Made by a program: the position numbers and the translations under genes
Notes under the pieces: generated by a model
What the model was told of the DNA's origin: nothing
The model's input: the letters and a program-made list of their open reading frames with translations, nothing else
Databases searched by the model: none
In this document: positions 34,711-42,296 of the stretch, in pieces
Layout: each line of letters begins with the position of its first letter
Numbering within the stretch: position 1 is the stretch's first letter
Assembly (NCBI RefSeq): GCF_001305965.1
Contig: NZ_JXQC01000003.1
Location: 2,814,861-2,878,860, forward strand
Direction of reading: 5' to 3'
Origin: Erythrobacter sp. SG61-1L
GTDB lineage: Bacteria; Pseudomonadota; Alphaproteobacteria; Sphingomonadales; Sphingomonadaceae
Length of the DNA: 64,000 nucleotides

Positions 34711-35712
34711 ATGCGCCGTCCGGGTCGTATCGTTCTGGCCGTGCTTCTGGCGCTTGGGCTCGCACCGGGAATCGTGTGGCGCAGCGCGCCGCCGGTGCCC
34801 GATTCCAGCCAGCGCATTGCCTATGTGCGGCTGCCCATTCCGGAAGGCGATGCAGCTCGCATCGGCGGACCGGATAGCCCGGTGATGACGGGCGCCTGGC
34901 GCATCGAAAGTCCCAATTCGCGCTTCGGTTCCTATTCAGCGCTGCTTGCCGATGGAAAGGACGGGTTCCTTGCCTTCAGCGATCAGGGCGGGTTCCTGCG
35001 AGCGCCGTTTCCGGGGCAGCGCGGGCAAGTGAAGATCGGGCGTGCCCTGCCCGGAGCAGGCCATTTCAAGCAGATGCAGGACATCGAATCGGCCACGTCC
35101 GATCCGGCGGGCGATTATATCTGGCTGGGGCTGGAAGGCCGCAACGCCATCATCCGCGTGAAGCGCGATCTGTCCGGCGCGCAGACCGTGCGGCCATTGC
35201 AGATGAAGCTCTGGCCGGAAAATGGCGGCCCCGAATCGCTGTTGCGCCTCAGTGACGGGCGCTTCCTCACTCTGGCCGAATCGCCTTATTCCTGGAGCAC
35301 GGGGGGCAGCCCTGCCCTGCTGTTCCCGGGCGATCCGCTGAAAGGGGAAGAAGGGCTGGAATTCCGCTTCTCCCCGCCGGAAGGCTATCTGCCGACCGAC
35401 ATCAAGCAATTGCCGGATGGGCGTGTGCTGATTCTGATGCGCGGTATCGGCCTGTTCCCGCCGCGTTTCACGGCAAAGCTGGCGCTGGCCGACCTTGCGG
35501 ATATTCGCGAGGGGGAGCCATGGCCGTGGCAGGAAGTGGGCACGATCGACCGTCCCTTCCCGCTCGACAATTATGAAGGGCTGGTGGTTGCCGGGGGCAA
35601 GGCCGGCGCGCCGCTCACGCTCTGGATCATTTCGGACGATAATGGCGGCGAGATGCTGCAGCATACTTTGTTGCTGCGGCTTTCATGGCAAATGCCGCCG
35701 CCCGCGCGGTGA
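34711..35712 (+). CDS. esterase-like activity of phytase family protein
   Basis: The 333-residue protein starts with an uncleaved or cleaved signal segment (IVLAVLLALGLAPGIVW) and continues as a beta-propeller-like domain of the 'esterase-like activity of phytase' family: YSALLADGKDGFLAFSDQGGFLR, QDIESATSDPAGDYIWLGLEGRNAI, LPTDIKQLPDGRVLILMRG, FPLDNYEGLVVAG and LWIISDDN. It is periplasmic; members may bind Ca2+ and hydrolyse phosphoesters, but the activity is not established. It shares a transcript with the M23 gene (6 nt gap). Confidence 0.85.
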   Translation: MRRPGRIVLAVLLALGLAPGIVWRSAPPVPDSSQRIAYVRLPIPEGDAARIGGPDSPVMTGAWRIESPNSRFGSYSALLADGKDGFLAFSDQGGFLRAPFPGQRGQVKIGRALPGAGHFKQMQDIESATSDPAGDYIWLGLEGRNAIIRVKRDLSGAQTVRPLQMKLWPENGGPESLLRLSDGRFLTLAESPYSWSTGGSPALLFPGDPLKGEEGLEFRFSPPEGYLPTDIKQLPDGRVLILMRGIGLFPPRFTAKLALADLADIREGEPWPWQEVGTIDRPFPLDNYEGLVVAGGKAGAPLTLWIISDDNGGEMLQHTLLLRLSWQMPPPAR

Positions 35713-35742
35713 ACCAATCGCCCGGCGAGCGAATACGCGAAA

Positions 35743-35765
35743 AGCGCGCGGTTTTGCCGCGCGCT
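35743..35765 (-). terminator. rho-independent terminator of rpmB
   Basis: AGCGCGCGG (35743-35751) and CCGCGCGCT (35757-35765) form a perfect nine-pair stem around TTTTG. On the minus strand the stem is followed by TTTTCGCG, giving a short U tail. It lies 40 nt past the rpmB stop and also between convergent genes. Confidence 0.75.
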
Positions 35766-35806
35766 CTTGCGATCAGAAGATCGGCTGGCCCCGAAGGGCC
35801 GGAAGA

Positions 35807-36094
35807 TCAGGCTGCCGCCTGAACCTTCTTCAGCTCGCGCTTCACCTTGAGGGCGCGCGGGCTCAGCTTCTCGTCAGAGGTCTTGAGCAGCCAGTTGTCG
35901 AGGCCGCCATTGTGCTCGACCGAGCGCAGACCATGGGTCGACACGCGGAACTTGTAGCTGCGGTCCAGCTTTTCGCTCAGCAGCGTGACGTTCTGCAGGT
36001 TGGGCAGGAAGACGCGCTTGGTCTTGTTGTTGGCGTGGCTCACATTGTGGCCAACCTGGCGGCCCTTGCCGGTCAGTTCGCAGATGCGCGACAT
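35807..36094 (-). CDS. rpmB: 50S ribosomal protein L28
   Basis: The 95-residue protein is L28 of the longer alphaproteobacterial type: [34 protein letters not shown] in pieces ([21 protein letters not shown]), [22 protein letters not shown] and [14 protein letters not shown]. It lacks the CxxC zinc pair. It is transcribed alone, divergent from tadA by 138 nt, and ended by a clear hairpin. Confidence 0.97.
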   Translation of the reverse strand: MSRICELTGKGRQVGHNVSHANNKTKRVFLPNLQNVTLLSEKLDRSYKFRVSTHGLRSVEHNGGLDNWLLKTSDEKLSPRALKVKRELKKVQAAA

Positions 36095-36232
36095 GGTTCT
36101 CTCTCGTTCGAATTGCTGTCGGGATGTCCCGGAAAGCGGCGCGCATAGCTGCCAAGGTCCGAATCGTCAAGCAATCCCGGGCCTCTATATGGCTCGGTTG
36201 CGATGGTGCCCCTGCCGCGCTAGCCCCACGGC

Positions 36233-36688
36233 ATGAACAGGTGGCCCCTTCCCGAACCCATGGCGCGCGCGCTGGCGCTGGCTCGCGAGGGTGCAACGGA
36301 GGGCGAAGTGCCCATCGGGGCGGTGATCGTCAAGGACGGGCGCGTGATCGCCGGGGCGCATAATGCGCCGCGCAGCCTGAAAGACCCCACGGCCCATGCC
36401 GAGCTGCTCGCGATTCGGCGGGCGAGCGAGGCATTGGGGACGGAGCGGCTGGAAGGCTGCGAATTATGGGTCACGCTGGAACCGTGCCCGATGTGCGCAG
36501 GGGCGATCTCCCATGCGCGAATCGCCCGGCTCTATTACGCCGCATCCGATCCCAAAGGCGGCGCGGTGGAACATGGTGCGCGTGTGTTCGAGCACAGGCA
36601 GTGCCTCCACCGGCCGGATGTCTATTCCGGCATGGGCGAGGATGAGGCTGCGGGGCTGCTGCGCGATTTCTTCGCCGAGCGGCGCTAG
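36233..36688 (+). CDS. tadA: tRNA-specific adenosine deaminase
   Basis: The 151-residue zinc deaminase converts A34 to inosine in tRNA-Arg(ACG), allowing it to read CGU/CGC/CGA. Zinc ligands and catalytic Glu are H55-A-E57 (THAELLAI) and C85-x2-C88 (LEPCPMCAGAI). The C-terminal YSGMGEDEAAGLLRDFFAERR matches bacterial TadA. Monocistronic; it converges with the RNase T2 gene with a 6-nt gap. Confidence 0.95.
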   Translation: MNRWPLPEPMARALALAREGATEGEVPIGAVIVKDGRVIAGAHNAPRSLKDPTAHAELLAIRRASEALGTERLEGCELWVTLEPCPMCAGAISHARIARLYYAASDPKGGAVEHGARVFEHRQCLHRPDVYSGMGEDEAAGLLRDFFAERR

Positions 36689-36694
36689 GCAGAG

Positions 36695-37420
36695 CTACAA
36701 TCCGCGCCAGATTTTGGCGGGAGTGCCGTCTGCCGGGCCATATTGCGCCCTGGTGCAGCGTGTCGGGCGGAAATTCCTGCCGTAGCAGAGGCGGATTTCT
36801 TCCAGCCAGCCACCTTTGTTCAGCCGCACCCCCACCATGGCTGGCGTGAAAGCAGGGAAGGCATCGGCCATCGCCTGCCGAATCGCTCCGGCATTGAGGC
36901 CCTTCTGGCGCGAGAGCCGGTCGAGATCGGGCAGGGTGAGCGAATTCCACAAGATGCGTGCAGCCTTGAAATAGGCTTCCGGGCGCTTCGTCATGCAGGC
37001 GCCGTGCTTGGCCCATTCATGGGCGAGCAGCGCGGCAGAAGGTGTCATGCACAGATTCTGCCGGGCGATCTGCGGCGTCACCTGCCGGGTGGTGGGGCAC
37101 CATTGCGGCCATTCGCCGCCCTTCCCTTCCGGCCACAGCCCATGAAGGACGAGGCCGAAGCGGCCATTCTTACCGCCGCACTGGAACCTGTCGGCAGCTT
37201 TGGCCTTGCGGGTGCGGCAATATTCGGGGGACCAACTGAGCGCGAGCGTATAGTGCGTCGCGGCACTTTGCCGTGTCGGGCCGTCCGGCACGGGTTTCGG
37301 GATTACTGGCGCGGTGTTGGGGACATAGCACTGAAAGGCCTGCGCGTGTGCGGCGGTGGGAAGAATGGCCAGAAGTGCCGCGGCGACAAGACTTGCCAGC
37401 CTAGTCTCACGAACGGGCAT
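36695..37420 (-). CDS. ribonuclease T2 family secreted enzyme
   Basis: The 241-residue protein has a signal peptide (cleavage after AAHA, about residue 26) and both T2 catalytic segments: CAS I GLVLHGLWPE (89-98, H93) and CAS II HEWAKHGAC (134-142, H134, E135, H139). Eight or so cysteines suggest periplasmic disulfides. It cleaves RNA without strong base preference through 2',3'-cyclic phosphates. Start at 37420 is behind GGAGAGG and overlaps the upstream membrane-protein gene by 14 nt. Confidence 0.93.
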   Translation of the reverse strand: MPVRETRLASLVAAALLAILPTAAHAQAFQCYVPNTAPVIPKPVPDGPTRQSAATHYTLALSWSPEYCRTRKAKAADRFQCGGKNGRFGLVLHGLWPEGKGGEWPQWCPTTRQVTPQIARQNLCMTPSAALLAHEWAKHGACMTKRPEAYFKAARILWNSLTLPDLDRLSRQKGLNAGAIRQAMADAFPAFTPAMVGVRLNKGGWLEEIRLCYGRNFRPTRCTRAQYGPADGTPAKIWRGL

Positions 37421-37829
37421 CGAGGCCTCTCCCACGGGCAAACCAGCTTTGTGCAGACGGGGTGAACAGTAGGGCGACTGCAATCGGCTTCATTACGAAG
37501 CTGACCAGCCACAGCGGTGAAGGGGCGCCGTGCAACCCCAGGGCTTCCTGAAGGTTCACAAGGCTGGCCAGAGTGATCAGGGCCACGAACCAGCGGGCGA
37601 AACCGGCGCGCAGGAACCAGATCAGCGCAATGGGTATCAGTGCGATGGTAAGCCTTGCCGAGAGGATGACGATCACGGCATCCCGGCTGAAATGCCACTG
37701 CGGCAGCCAGCTTTCGAAATAGGCGGTCTGCTGTGCCAGATTGCGCATTCCGTCGATGTAGGCACAGATTGCCGCTGCGAAGAACAGCGCCGCGAACAGC
37801 CGGATCGAGGCCGGGCGCCCCGCCTTCAT
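37407..37829 (-). CDS. four-helix membrane protein, unknown
   Basis: The 140-residue protein has about four membrane helices (SIRLFAALFFAAAICAYID; VIVILSARLTIALIPIALIW; WFVALITLASLVNLQEALG; LWLVSFVMKPIAVALLF). I do not recognise the family with confidence. It overlaps the nadC stop (ATGA-type, 4 nt) at its start and the RNase T2 start by 14 nt at its end, so it is the middle gene of a nadC-membrane protein-RNase T2 operon. The connection may be nucleotide salvage, but only position suggests it. Confidence 0.72.
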   Translation of the reverse strand: MKAGRPASIRLFAALFFAAAICAYIDGMRNLAQQTAYFESWLPQWHFSRDAVIVILSARLTIALIPIALIWFLRAGFARWFVALITLASLVNLQEALGLHGAPSPLWLVSFVMKPIAVALLFTPSAQSWFARGRGLDARS

Positions 37830-38692
37830 AGCGGCGTGAAATCGAGCCCGATGTCGGCGGCAGGTGCGCTCTGGGTCAGGCGGCCGACCGAGACGTAATC
37901 CACCCCGCTGGCCGCGATGGCGCCAATCGTGCCGAGCGTGACGCCGCCCGATGCTTCCGTGGCGGCCCGCCCTGCCACCATGGCGACGGCTTCCCGCAGG
38001 GTCTCTGGCGTCATATTATCGAGCAGCAGGTGGCTGGCACCTGCCAGCAGTGCGGGTTCGATCTGGTCGAGCCGGTCTACCTCGCAGATGATGTCCTTCA
38101 CGCCGGCCTCGCGTGCGCGGCGCACGGCTTCGCCCACGTCGCCTGCGACAAGAACGTGATTGTCCTTGATCATCGCCGCATCCCACAGCCCCATGCGATG
38201 GTTCTGTGCGCCGCCCATGCGGGTGGCGTATTTTTCCAGATGGCGCAGTCCGGGGATGGTCTTGCGCGTATCGAGCAGCTTCGCCTCGGCTGGCCCCATT
38301 GCGCGGACATAGTCGCGCGTCATGGTGGCGATGCCGGAAAGGTGCTGCACGGTGTTGAGCGCGCTGCGCTCCGCCGTCAGCATGGCACGGGCATTGCCCG
38401 AAAGGCGCATGACGTCCGATCCGGCGGGGACTTCCTGGCCCTCTTCGGCCAGAATTTCGATTTCCATCGCCGGATCCAGCAGGCGGAAGAAGGCGGCGGC
38501 GATGGGCAGGCCGACAACAACGATGGGATCGCGGCTGTCCATCACGCCGGAAAAGCGCGCATTGGCCGGGATCACGCTTTCGGCGGTCACGTCATGCCCG
38601 CCACCCGGCAGACCCACGCCAAGATCCTCGTCCAGCGTAGCGCGGACGAAGGAGGCGAGGTCGAATCCGGGGAGATGCCAGTCAGCAGCCAA
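37826..38692 (-). CDS. nadC: nicotinate-nucleotide diphosphorylase (carboxylating)
   Basis: The 288-residue enzyme turns quinolinate and PRPP into nicotinate mononucleotide, the last de novo NAD step shared by all routes. Signature parts are LNTVQHLSGIAT, LLDTRKTIPGLRHLEKYA, GGAQNHRMGLWDAAMIKDNH and the phosphate-binding TIGAIAASGVDYVSVGRLT. The only upstream start in frame is TTG at 38692, without a good ribosome site, and a degenerate REP element begins a few bases upstream, so the native 5' end may have been altered. nadA and nadB are not nearby. Confidence 0.92.
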   Translation of the reverse strand: MAADWHLPGFDLASFVRATLDEDLGVGLPGGGHDVTAESVIPANARFSGVMDSRDPIVVVGLPIAAAFFRLLDPAMEIEILAEEGQEVPAGSDVMRLSGNARAMLTAERSALNTVQHLSGIATMTRDYVRAMGPAEAKLLDTRKTIPGLRHLEKYATRMGGAQNHRMGLWDAAMIKDNHVLVAGDVGEAVRRAREAGVKDIICEVDRLDQIEPALLAGASHLLLDNMTPETLREAVAMVAGRAATEASGGVTLGTIGAIAASGVDYVSVGRLTQSAPAADIGLDFTPL

Positions 38693-38700
38693 GAAATTCT

Positions 38701-38796
38701 GTCCGTCCCAAGCCCGTCGAAGGACAGTCCTTCTCCTTCAGGCGTGTTGCCACGCGCTAAGTGAAGAGCGGCCCTTCGACAAGCTCAGGCCGAACG
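38701..38796. repeat. degenerate REP-like inverted repeat
   Basis: GTCCGTCCCAAGCCCGTCGA (38701-38720) and CCCTTCGACAAGCTCAGGCC (38772-38791) are imperfect reverse complements of each other and belong to the same family as the repeat at 14376-14524. It fills the gap between the nadC start and the LytTR stop. Confidence 0.75.
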
Positions 38797-38821
38797 GAAT
38801 TTTCGAGTCTGCAAACCCCGA

Positions 38822-39619
38822 TCAGTGGACGAAGCGTGCCACCACGTCGCGATAGGAACGGCTGACCTTCACCTGTGCGCCGCTTTCCAGCACCAGGAAA
38901 CATTCGCCATTGGTGTGGGGCTTCACTTGCCGCACCTTGTCCAGATTGACGATGGTGGAGCGGTGAACGCGCTGGAAGATGCGCGGATCGAGCCTGCGGT
39001 CCAGATCCTTCATCGTTTCGCGAAGAACCAGCGAATTATCGGCCGTGTAGATCAGCATGTAATCGCCGGCCGCCTCGATATGCTCGATCGAATCGACATC
39101 GACGCGGAAAATCTGCCCGCGATCCTTGATGTTGATCAGCTTCTCATAGCGGGTGGCGGCGGCTTCATCCTCTTCCACCAGGCCTTCGACGGCATCGGGG
39201 GCGACTTCGGCCAGCACTTCCTTCAGCTTCTCTGCCTCTTCGGCGGAACGCTTCTCGGCAAGGCGGGTGCGCACGCGTTCCATCGTGTCGGCCAGCTTGT
39301 CCACGTCCACAGGTTTCATCAGGTAATTGACCGCATTCGCCTCGAAGGCGCGGATCGCATGTTCCTGAAAAGCCGTGACGAAGACGAACAGCGGCGGATC
39401 GATCTCCATTACGCCCTTCACGACGGAAAAGCCGTCGAAGCCAGGCATCTGGATGTCGAGAAAGACCAGATCGGGCTTTTCCGTCTTGATCTTGCGGATC
39501 GCCTCGCGCCCATTGGCGCAAGTATCGATCACTTCGACATCGGCGAATTCCAGGAGCCGCAATTGCAGCCCCTGGATGGCGAGTTTTTCATCATCGACGA
39601 TGATCGTGCGGATACTCAT
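38822..39619 (-). CDS. LytTR-family response regulator (second system)
   Basis: The 265-residue protein has a receiver domain (TIIVDDEKLAIQGLQLRL; phosphoacceptor D55 in LVFLDIQMPGFDG; FVTAFQEHAIRAFEANAVNYLMKPV) and a C-terminal LytTR domain (IEHIEAAGDYMLIYT; IFQRVHRSTIVNLDKV; VKVSRSYRDVVARF). A charged helical linker of about 40 residues (RTRLAEKRSAEEAEKLKEVL) joins them. Its start overlaps the stop of the kinase gene by 4 nt. Sequence differs widely from the regulator at 6583, so the two pairs are old paralogues rather than a recent copy. Confidence 0.93.
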   Translation of the reverse strand: MSIRTIIVDDEKLAIQGLQLRLLEFADVEVIDTCANGREAIRKIKTEKPDLVFLDIQMPGFDGFSVVKGVMEIDPPLFVFVTAFQEHAIRAFEANAVNYLMKPVDVDKLADTMERVRTRLAEKRSAEEAEKLKEVLAEVAPDAVEGLVEEDEAAATRYEKLINIKDRGQIFRVDVDSIEHIEAAGDYMLIYTADNSLVLRETMKDLDRRLDPRIFQRVHRSTIVNLDKVRQVKPHTNGECFLVLESGAQVKVSRSYRDVVARFVH

Positions 39620-40854
39620 GCGCCAAGCCCCAATTCGCGCTGAACGGGCTGTTGGCCCTTTGCGAGGGCTTGGCTCTGTGCGGCGTTTCCGGCCATGGCC
39701 GGCTTGCTCTGCAGTTTCGGCAGGGTTGGGGTCTCCTCTTGCTCGGCCGCTTCATATGGGATCTCGATCACCACAGTGAAGCCGCCTTGCGCCGGCGTGC
39801 GGGTTTCGAAGACATGGTCGTCGCCATAGGCTTGAGCCAGACGGTCCCTGATGTTGGTAAGACCGACACCGGTGGACGAAACCATGCCCGCGCCACTCGC
39901 GCCGACACTAGCGAAGTTCGTCCCCGTGCGAGTGTTTTGCAATCCCGGGCCAGTGTCGGCAACGGTGATACGAAGCCTTTGCCCGATGAGCCGCGCCGAG
40001 ATGCTGATCTTGGCCCCTTCCTCCTGCGGAGAGACCGCATATTTTATCGCATTCTCTACCAGAGGCTGGAGCAGCAACGAGGGGAGCAGCGCCCGGCGCG
40101 CTGAATCGTCGATACGGAATTCGGTGCGCAGCCGTTCTTCGAAACGCATCCGCTCGATATCGAGATAGAGCTTCAGCGTCTCCACTTCCTCTTCCACCGT
40201 CACCTTGCCTCCCGGCTCGTTCACCAGCGTGTGGCGCAGGAAGGCGGAAAGGCGGGTCAGCATCGCATTGGCAGGCTCGGTCTGCTTGAGCAGCACCAGC
40301 GTGGAAATGGAATTGAGTGTGTTGAACAGAAAGTGCGGGTTGAGCTGATAACGCAGCATGGCAAGCTGCGCGGTAGTGGCCTGCAATTGCATCTGGGCAA
40401 GCTCGTCGGCCTTTTCTTCCGCCTGCAGGAAGTAGTTGATCGCGTAATAAAGCGCGGACCATGCGCCCAGCAGGGTCATGTCGATATAGAACACACCCAG
40501 GAAGAGCTGGGCAAAGCTCGCTTCGCTGGTCGGCCGGTAAAGGCTGATCACCCAGGCATCGATGAAGCAGTAAAGGCATACCGCAATTCCCAGCGCCAGC
40601 GGGCTGAAAGTCCAGGTGATGACCGGGCGCCGGTTGATCAACTGGCGATAGATCACCGACAGCAACAGGCTGATCGAAAAGCCTGTGATCGCGGCGATCA
40701 GGATGATCACCAGGAAGTTCAGCGGCTGGGTATTGGCCAGCGCCGAGACCGAGCGGAACAAGAATATGCCCCCCCAGCCCGCGAACTGGATTTGCCAGAA
40801 TGCCCGATTCTTGTTGGCGAAGAACGGGGTGGGTTGGGAAGGCAGCACGGCCAT
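39616..40854 (-). CDS. LytS-type sensor histidine kinase (second system)
   Basis: The 412-residue protein has four N-terminal membrane helices (around 25-40, 47-66, 86-105, 117-140) with short loops and no large periplasmic domain. A coiled linker (AEEKADELAQMQLQ) leads to the kinase signature LRYQLNPHFLFNTLNS (phosphoacceptor H174) and ATPase motifs LVENAIKYAV, VADTGPGL and GVGLTNIRDRL. A poorly conserved tail of about 45 residues follows. It is the partner of the regulator whose ATG overlaps its stop. The sensed signal, probably membrane-linked, is unknown. Confidence 0.92.
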   Translation of the reverse strand: MAVLPSQPTPFFANKNRAFWQIQFAGWGGIFLFRSVSALANTQPLNFLVIILIAAITGFSISLLLSVIYRQLINRRPVITWTFSPLALGIAVCLYCFIDAWVISLYRPTSEASFAQLFLGVFYIDMTLLGAWSALYYAINYFLQAEEKADELAQMQLQATTAQLAMLRYQLNPHFLFNTLNSISTLVLLKQTEPANAMLTRLSAFLRHTLVNEPGGKVTVEEEVETLKLYLDIERMRFEERLRTEFRIDDSARRALLPSLLLQPLVENAIKYAVSPQEEGAKISISARLIGQRLRITVADTGPGLQNTRTGTNFASVGASGAGMVSSTGVGLTNIRDRLAQAYGDDHVFETRTPAQGGFTVVIEIPYEAAEQEETPTLPKLQSKPAMAGNAAQSQALAKGQQPVQRELGLGA

Positions 40855-40944
40855 GGGCGGGCTTCTACCGCAAAAATCGCCGGAACGTCAGAATGTTTTG
40901 CGGCGTTTCGTGCAAGGAGTAGTGTGATCTGCGGGAGACATGCC

Positions 40945-41538
40945 GTGACCGACCGTCATCAACCCACCAATCGCGCCCTTTTCCGCTCGATGGAAGAAGG
41001 CACGGCGCAGGACTGGCAGATCATCGCGGGTGAATTCCGCCCCTATGCGGCTTCACTGCCCGAACGGGTGCTGGATCATTTGCGCCTGCTCCTGGGCGAT
41101 TATGGCGGTTTCCCGGTCGATCGGCTGGAACATTCGCTGCAGACGGCGACGCGTGCTTATCGCGACGGGCGGGACGAACCCTATGTGGTGATGGCCCTGC
41201 TCCACGACATCGGGGATACGCTGGGCGCCTATAACCATCCGGACATCGCCGCCGCGATCCTGAAGCCTTTCGTTTCGGAGGAACTGCACTGGATCTGCCT
41301 CAACCATGGCGTGTTCCAGGGATATTACTTCTTCCACTATCTGGGCATGAACCGTGATCTGCGGGAGAATTTCCGCGATCATCCATGGTTCGATGCCTGC
41401 GCGGAATTCTGCGAAAAATACGATCAGGCCGCGTTCGACCCTGACTATCCGTCAGAGCCGCTGGAATTCTTCGTGCCTATGGTGGAACGGGTCTTCGCCC
41501 GCCCGCTGAATTCGATTTACAGCGCGGCGGTGGAATAG
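40945..41538 (+). CDS. HD-domain protein, possible mixed-valent diiron oxygenase type
   Basis: The 197-residue soluble protein carries the HD metal-binding pattern: H63 (LEHSLQTATRA), H87-D88 (MALLHDIGD), H98 (AYNHPD), H121 (CLNHGVFQGYYFFH) and D160 (EKYDQAAFDPDYP). The last two elements resemble the PhnZ/TmpB-like HD group, which uses a diiron centre and O2, more than ordinary phosphohydrolases; this is a tentative reading. GTG at 40945 has GGGAG eight bases upstream; an earlier in-frame GTG at 40924 is possible. It is divergent from the LytS gene and converges on dsbA-like with 3 nt between stops. Confidence 0.75.
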   Translation: MTDRHQPTNRALFRSMEEGTAQDWQIIAGEFRPYAASLPERVLDHLRLLLGDYGGFPVDRLEHSLQTATRAYRDGRDEPYVVMALLHDIGDTLGAYNHPDIAAAILKPFVSEELHWICLNHGVFQGYYFFHYLGMNRDLRENFRDHPWFDACAEFCEKYDQAAFDPDYPSEPLEFFVPMVERVFARPLNSIYSAAVE

Positions 41539-41541
41539 GGC

Positions 41542-42285
41542 CTAGAGGCCCTTTTCCTTCGCCACGCGCGCGATGGAGGCGGCAAGCACATCGCGAGAAA
41601 GGGCGCCCGAATGGGCCTCGTCGCCGATCACCCAGGAAGGTGTGCCGGTGAAGCCCACCGCTTCCGCGATGCGCTGATTGTTCTGGATTTCCATCTCATA
41701 CTTGCCGCTGGCGATGGAGGCCTTGGCCTTGGCCAGATCGACACCGGCTTCCTGCGCGGCCGCGTCGATAGTGGCAGGATTGACGGTGTCTTTCGAGAAC
41801 ATCGTCTTGTGGAAGGCTGCGTAAAGGCCCTGATCGGCGGCGGCGAGGGCCATGCGGGCGGCATCGTCGCTGTCAGGGGAAATCACCGCTTCTTCGCGGA
41901 CGACCACCTTCAGTTCCTTGTTCGTGGCGATCAGTGCCTCCACCTCGGGCATGCTCAGGCGGCAATAGGGGCAGGCATAATCCGAGAATTCGACCAGCAC
42001 GATCTTGCCGTTGGGGTTGCCCAGAACCGCGCCGGGATAAGGCGTTTCGATTGCGGAGCGCAGCGGCGCAAGGCGGGCCTGCATCTCGCGCTGCTGCATG
42101 CGCTGCATCGCTTCGGGCAGAATCTCCGGATGGTCGAGAATGTAATCGTGCACGATCGTTTCGGTCGCGCCGCGCCCTGCACCCGTGGCCTGCCAGGCCC
42201 AGCCGCCCGCAAACCCGAACAGGGCAGCGCCAATGATAATGGCAAGAGTGGGCAGGATGCCGCCGAAGCGCGAAGAAGAAGCCAT
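41542..42285 (-). CDS. DsbA-family thioredoxin-fold protein
   Basis: The 247-residue protein has an N-terminal membrane helix (LAIIIGAALFGFAGGWAW) that is an uncleaved anchor or signal, a helical spacer, and a DsbA-like domain with active site C105-P-Y-C108 (EFSDYACPYCRLSMPEV) and the cis-Pro loop FTGTPSWVIGD. It should work in the periplasm as a thiol oxidase or isomerase, in the Com1/ScsC-like group with an N-terminal oligomerising part (DYILDHPEILPEAMQRM). It follows the M48 gene by 11 nt and is probably co-transcribed. Confidence 0.92.
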   Translation of the reverse strand: MASSSRFGGILPTLAIIIGAALFGFAGGWAWQATGAGRGATETIVHDYILDHPEILPEAMQRMQQREMQARLAPLRSAIETPYPGAVLGNPNGKIVLVEFSDYACPYCRLSMPEVEALIATNKELKVVVREEAVISPDSDDAARMALAAADQGLYAAFHKTMFSKDTVNPATIDAAAQEAGVDLAKAKASIASGKYEMEIQNNQRIAEAVGFTGTPSWVIGDEAHSGALSRDVLAASIARVAKEKGL

Positions 42286-42296
42286 GGGACAGTGCG

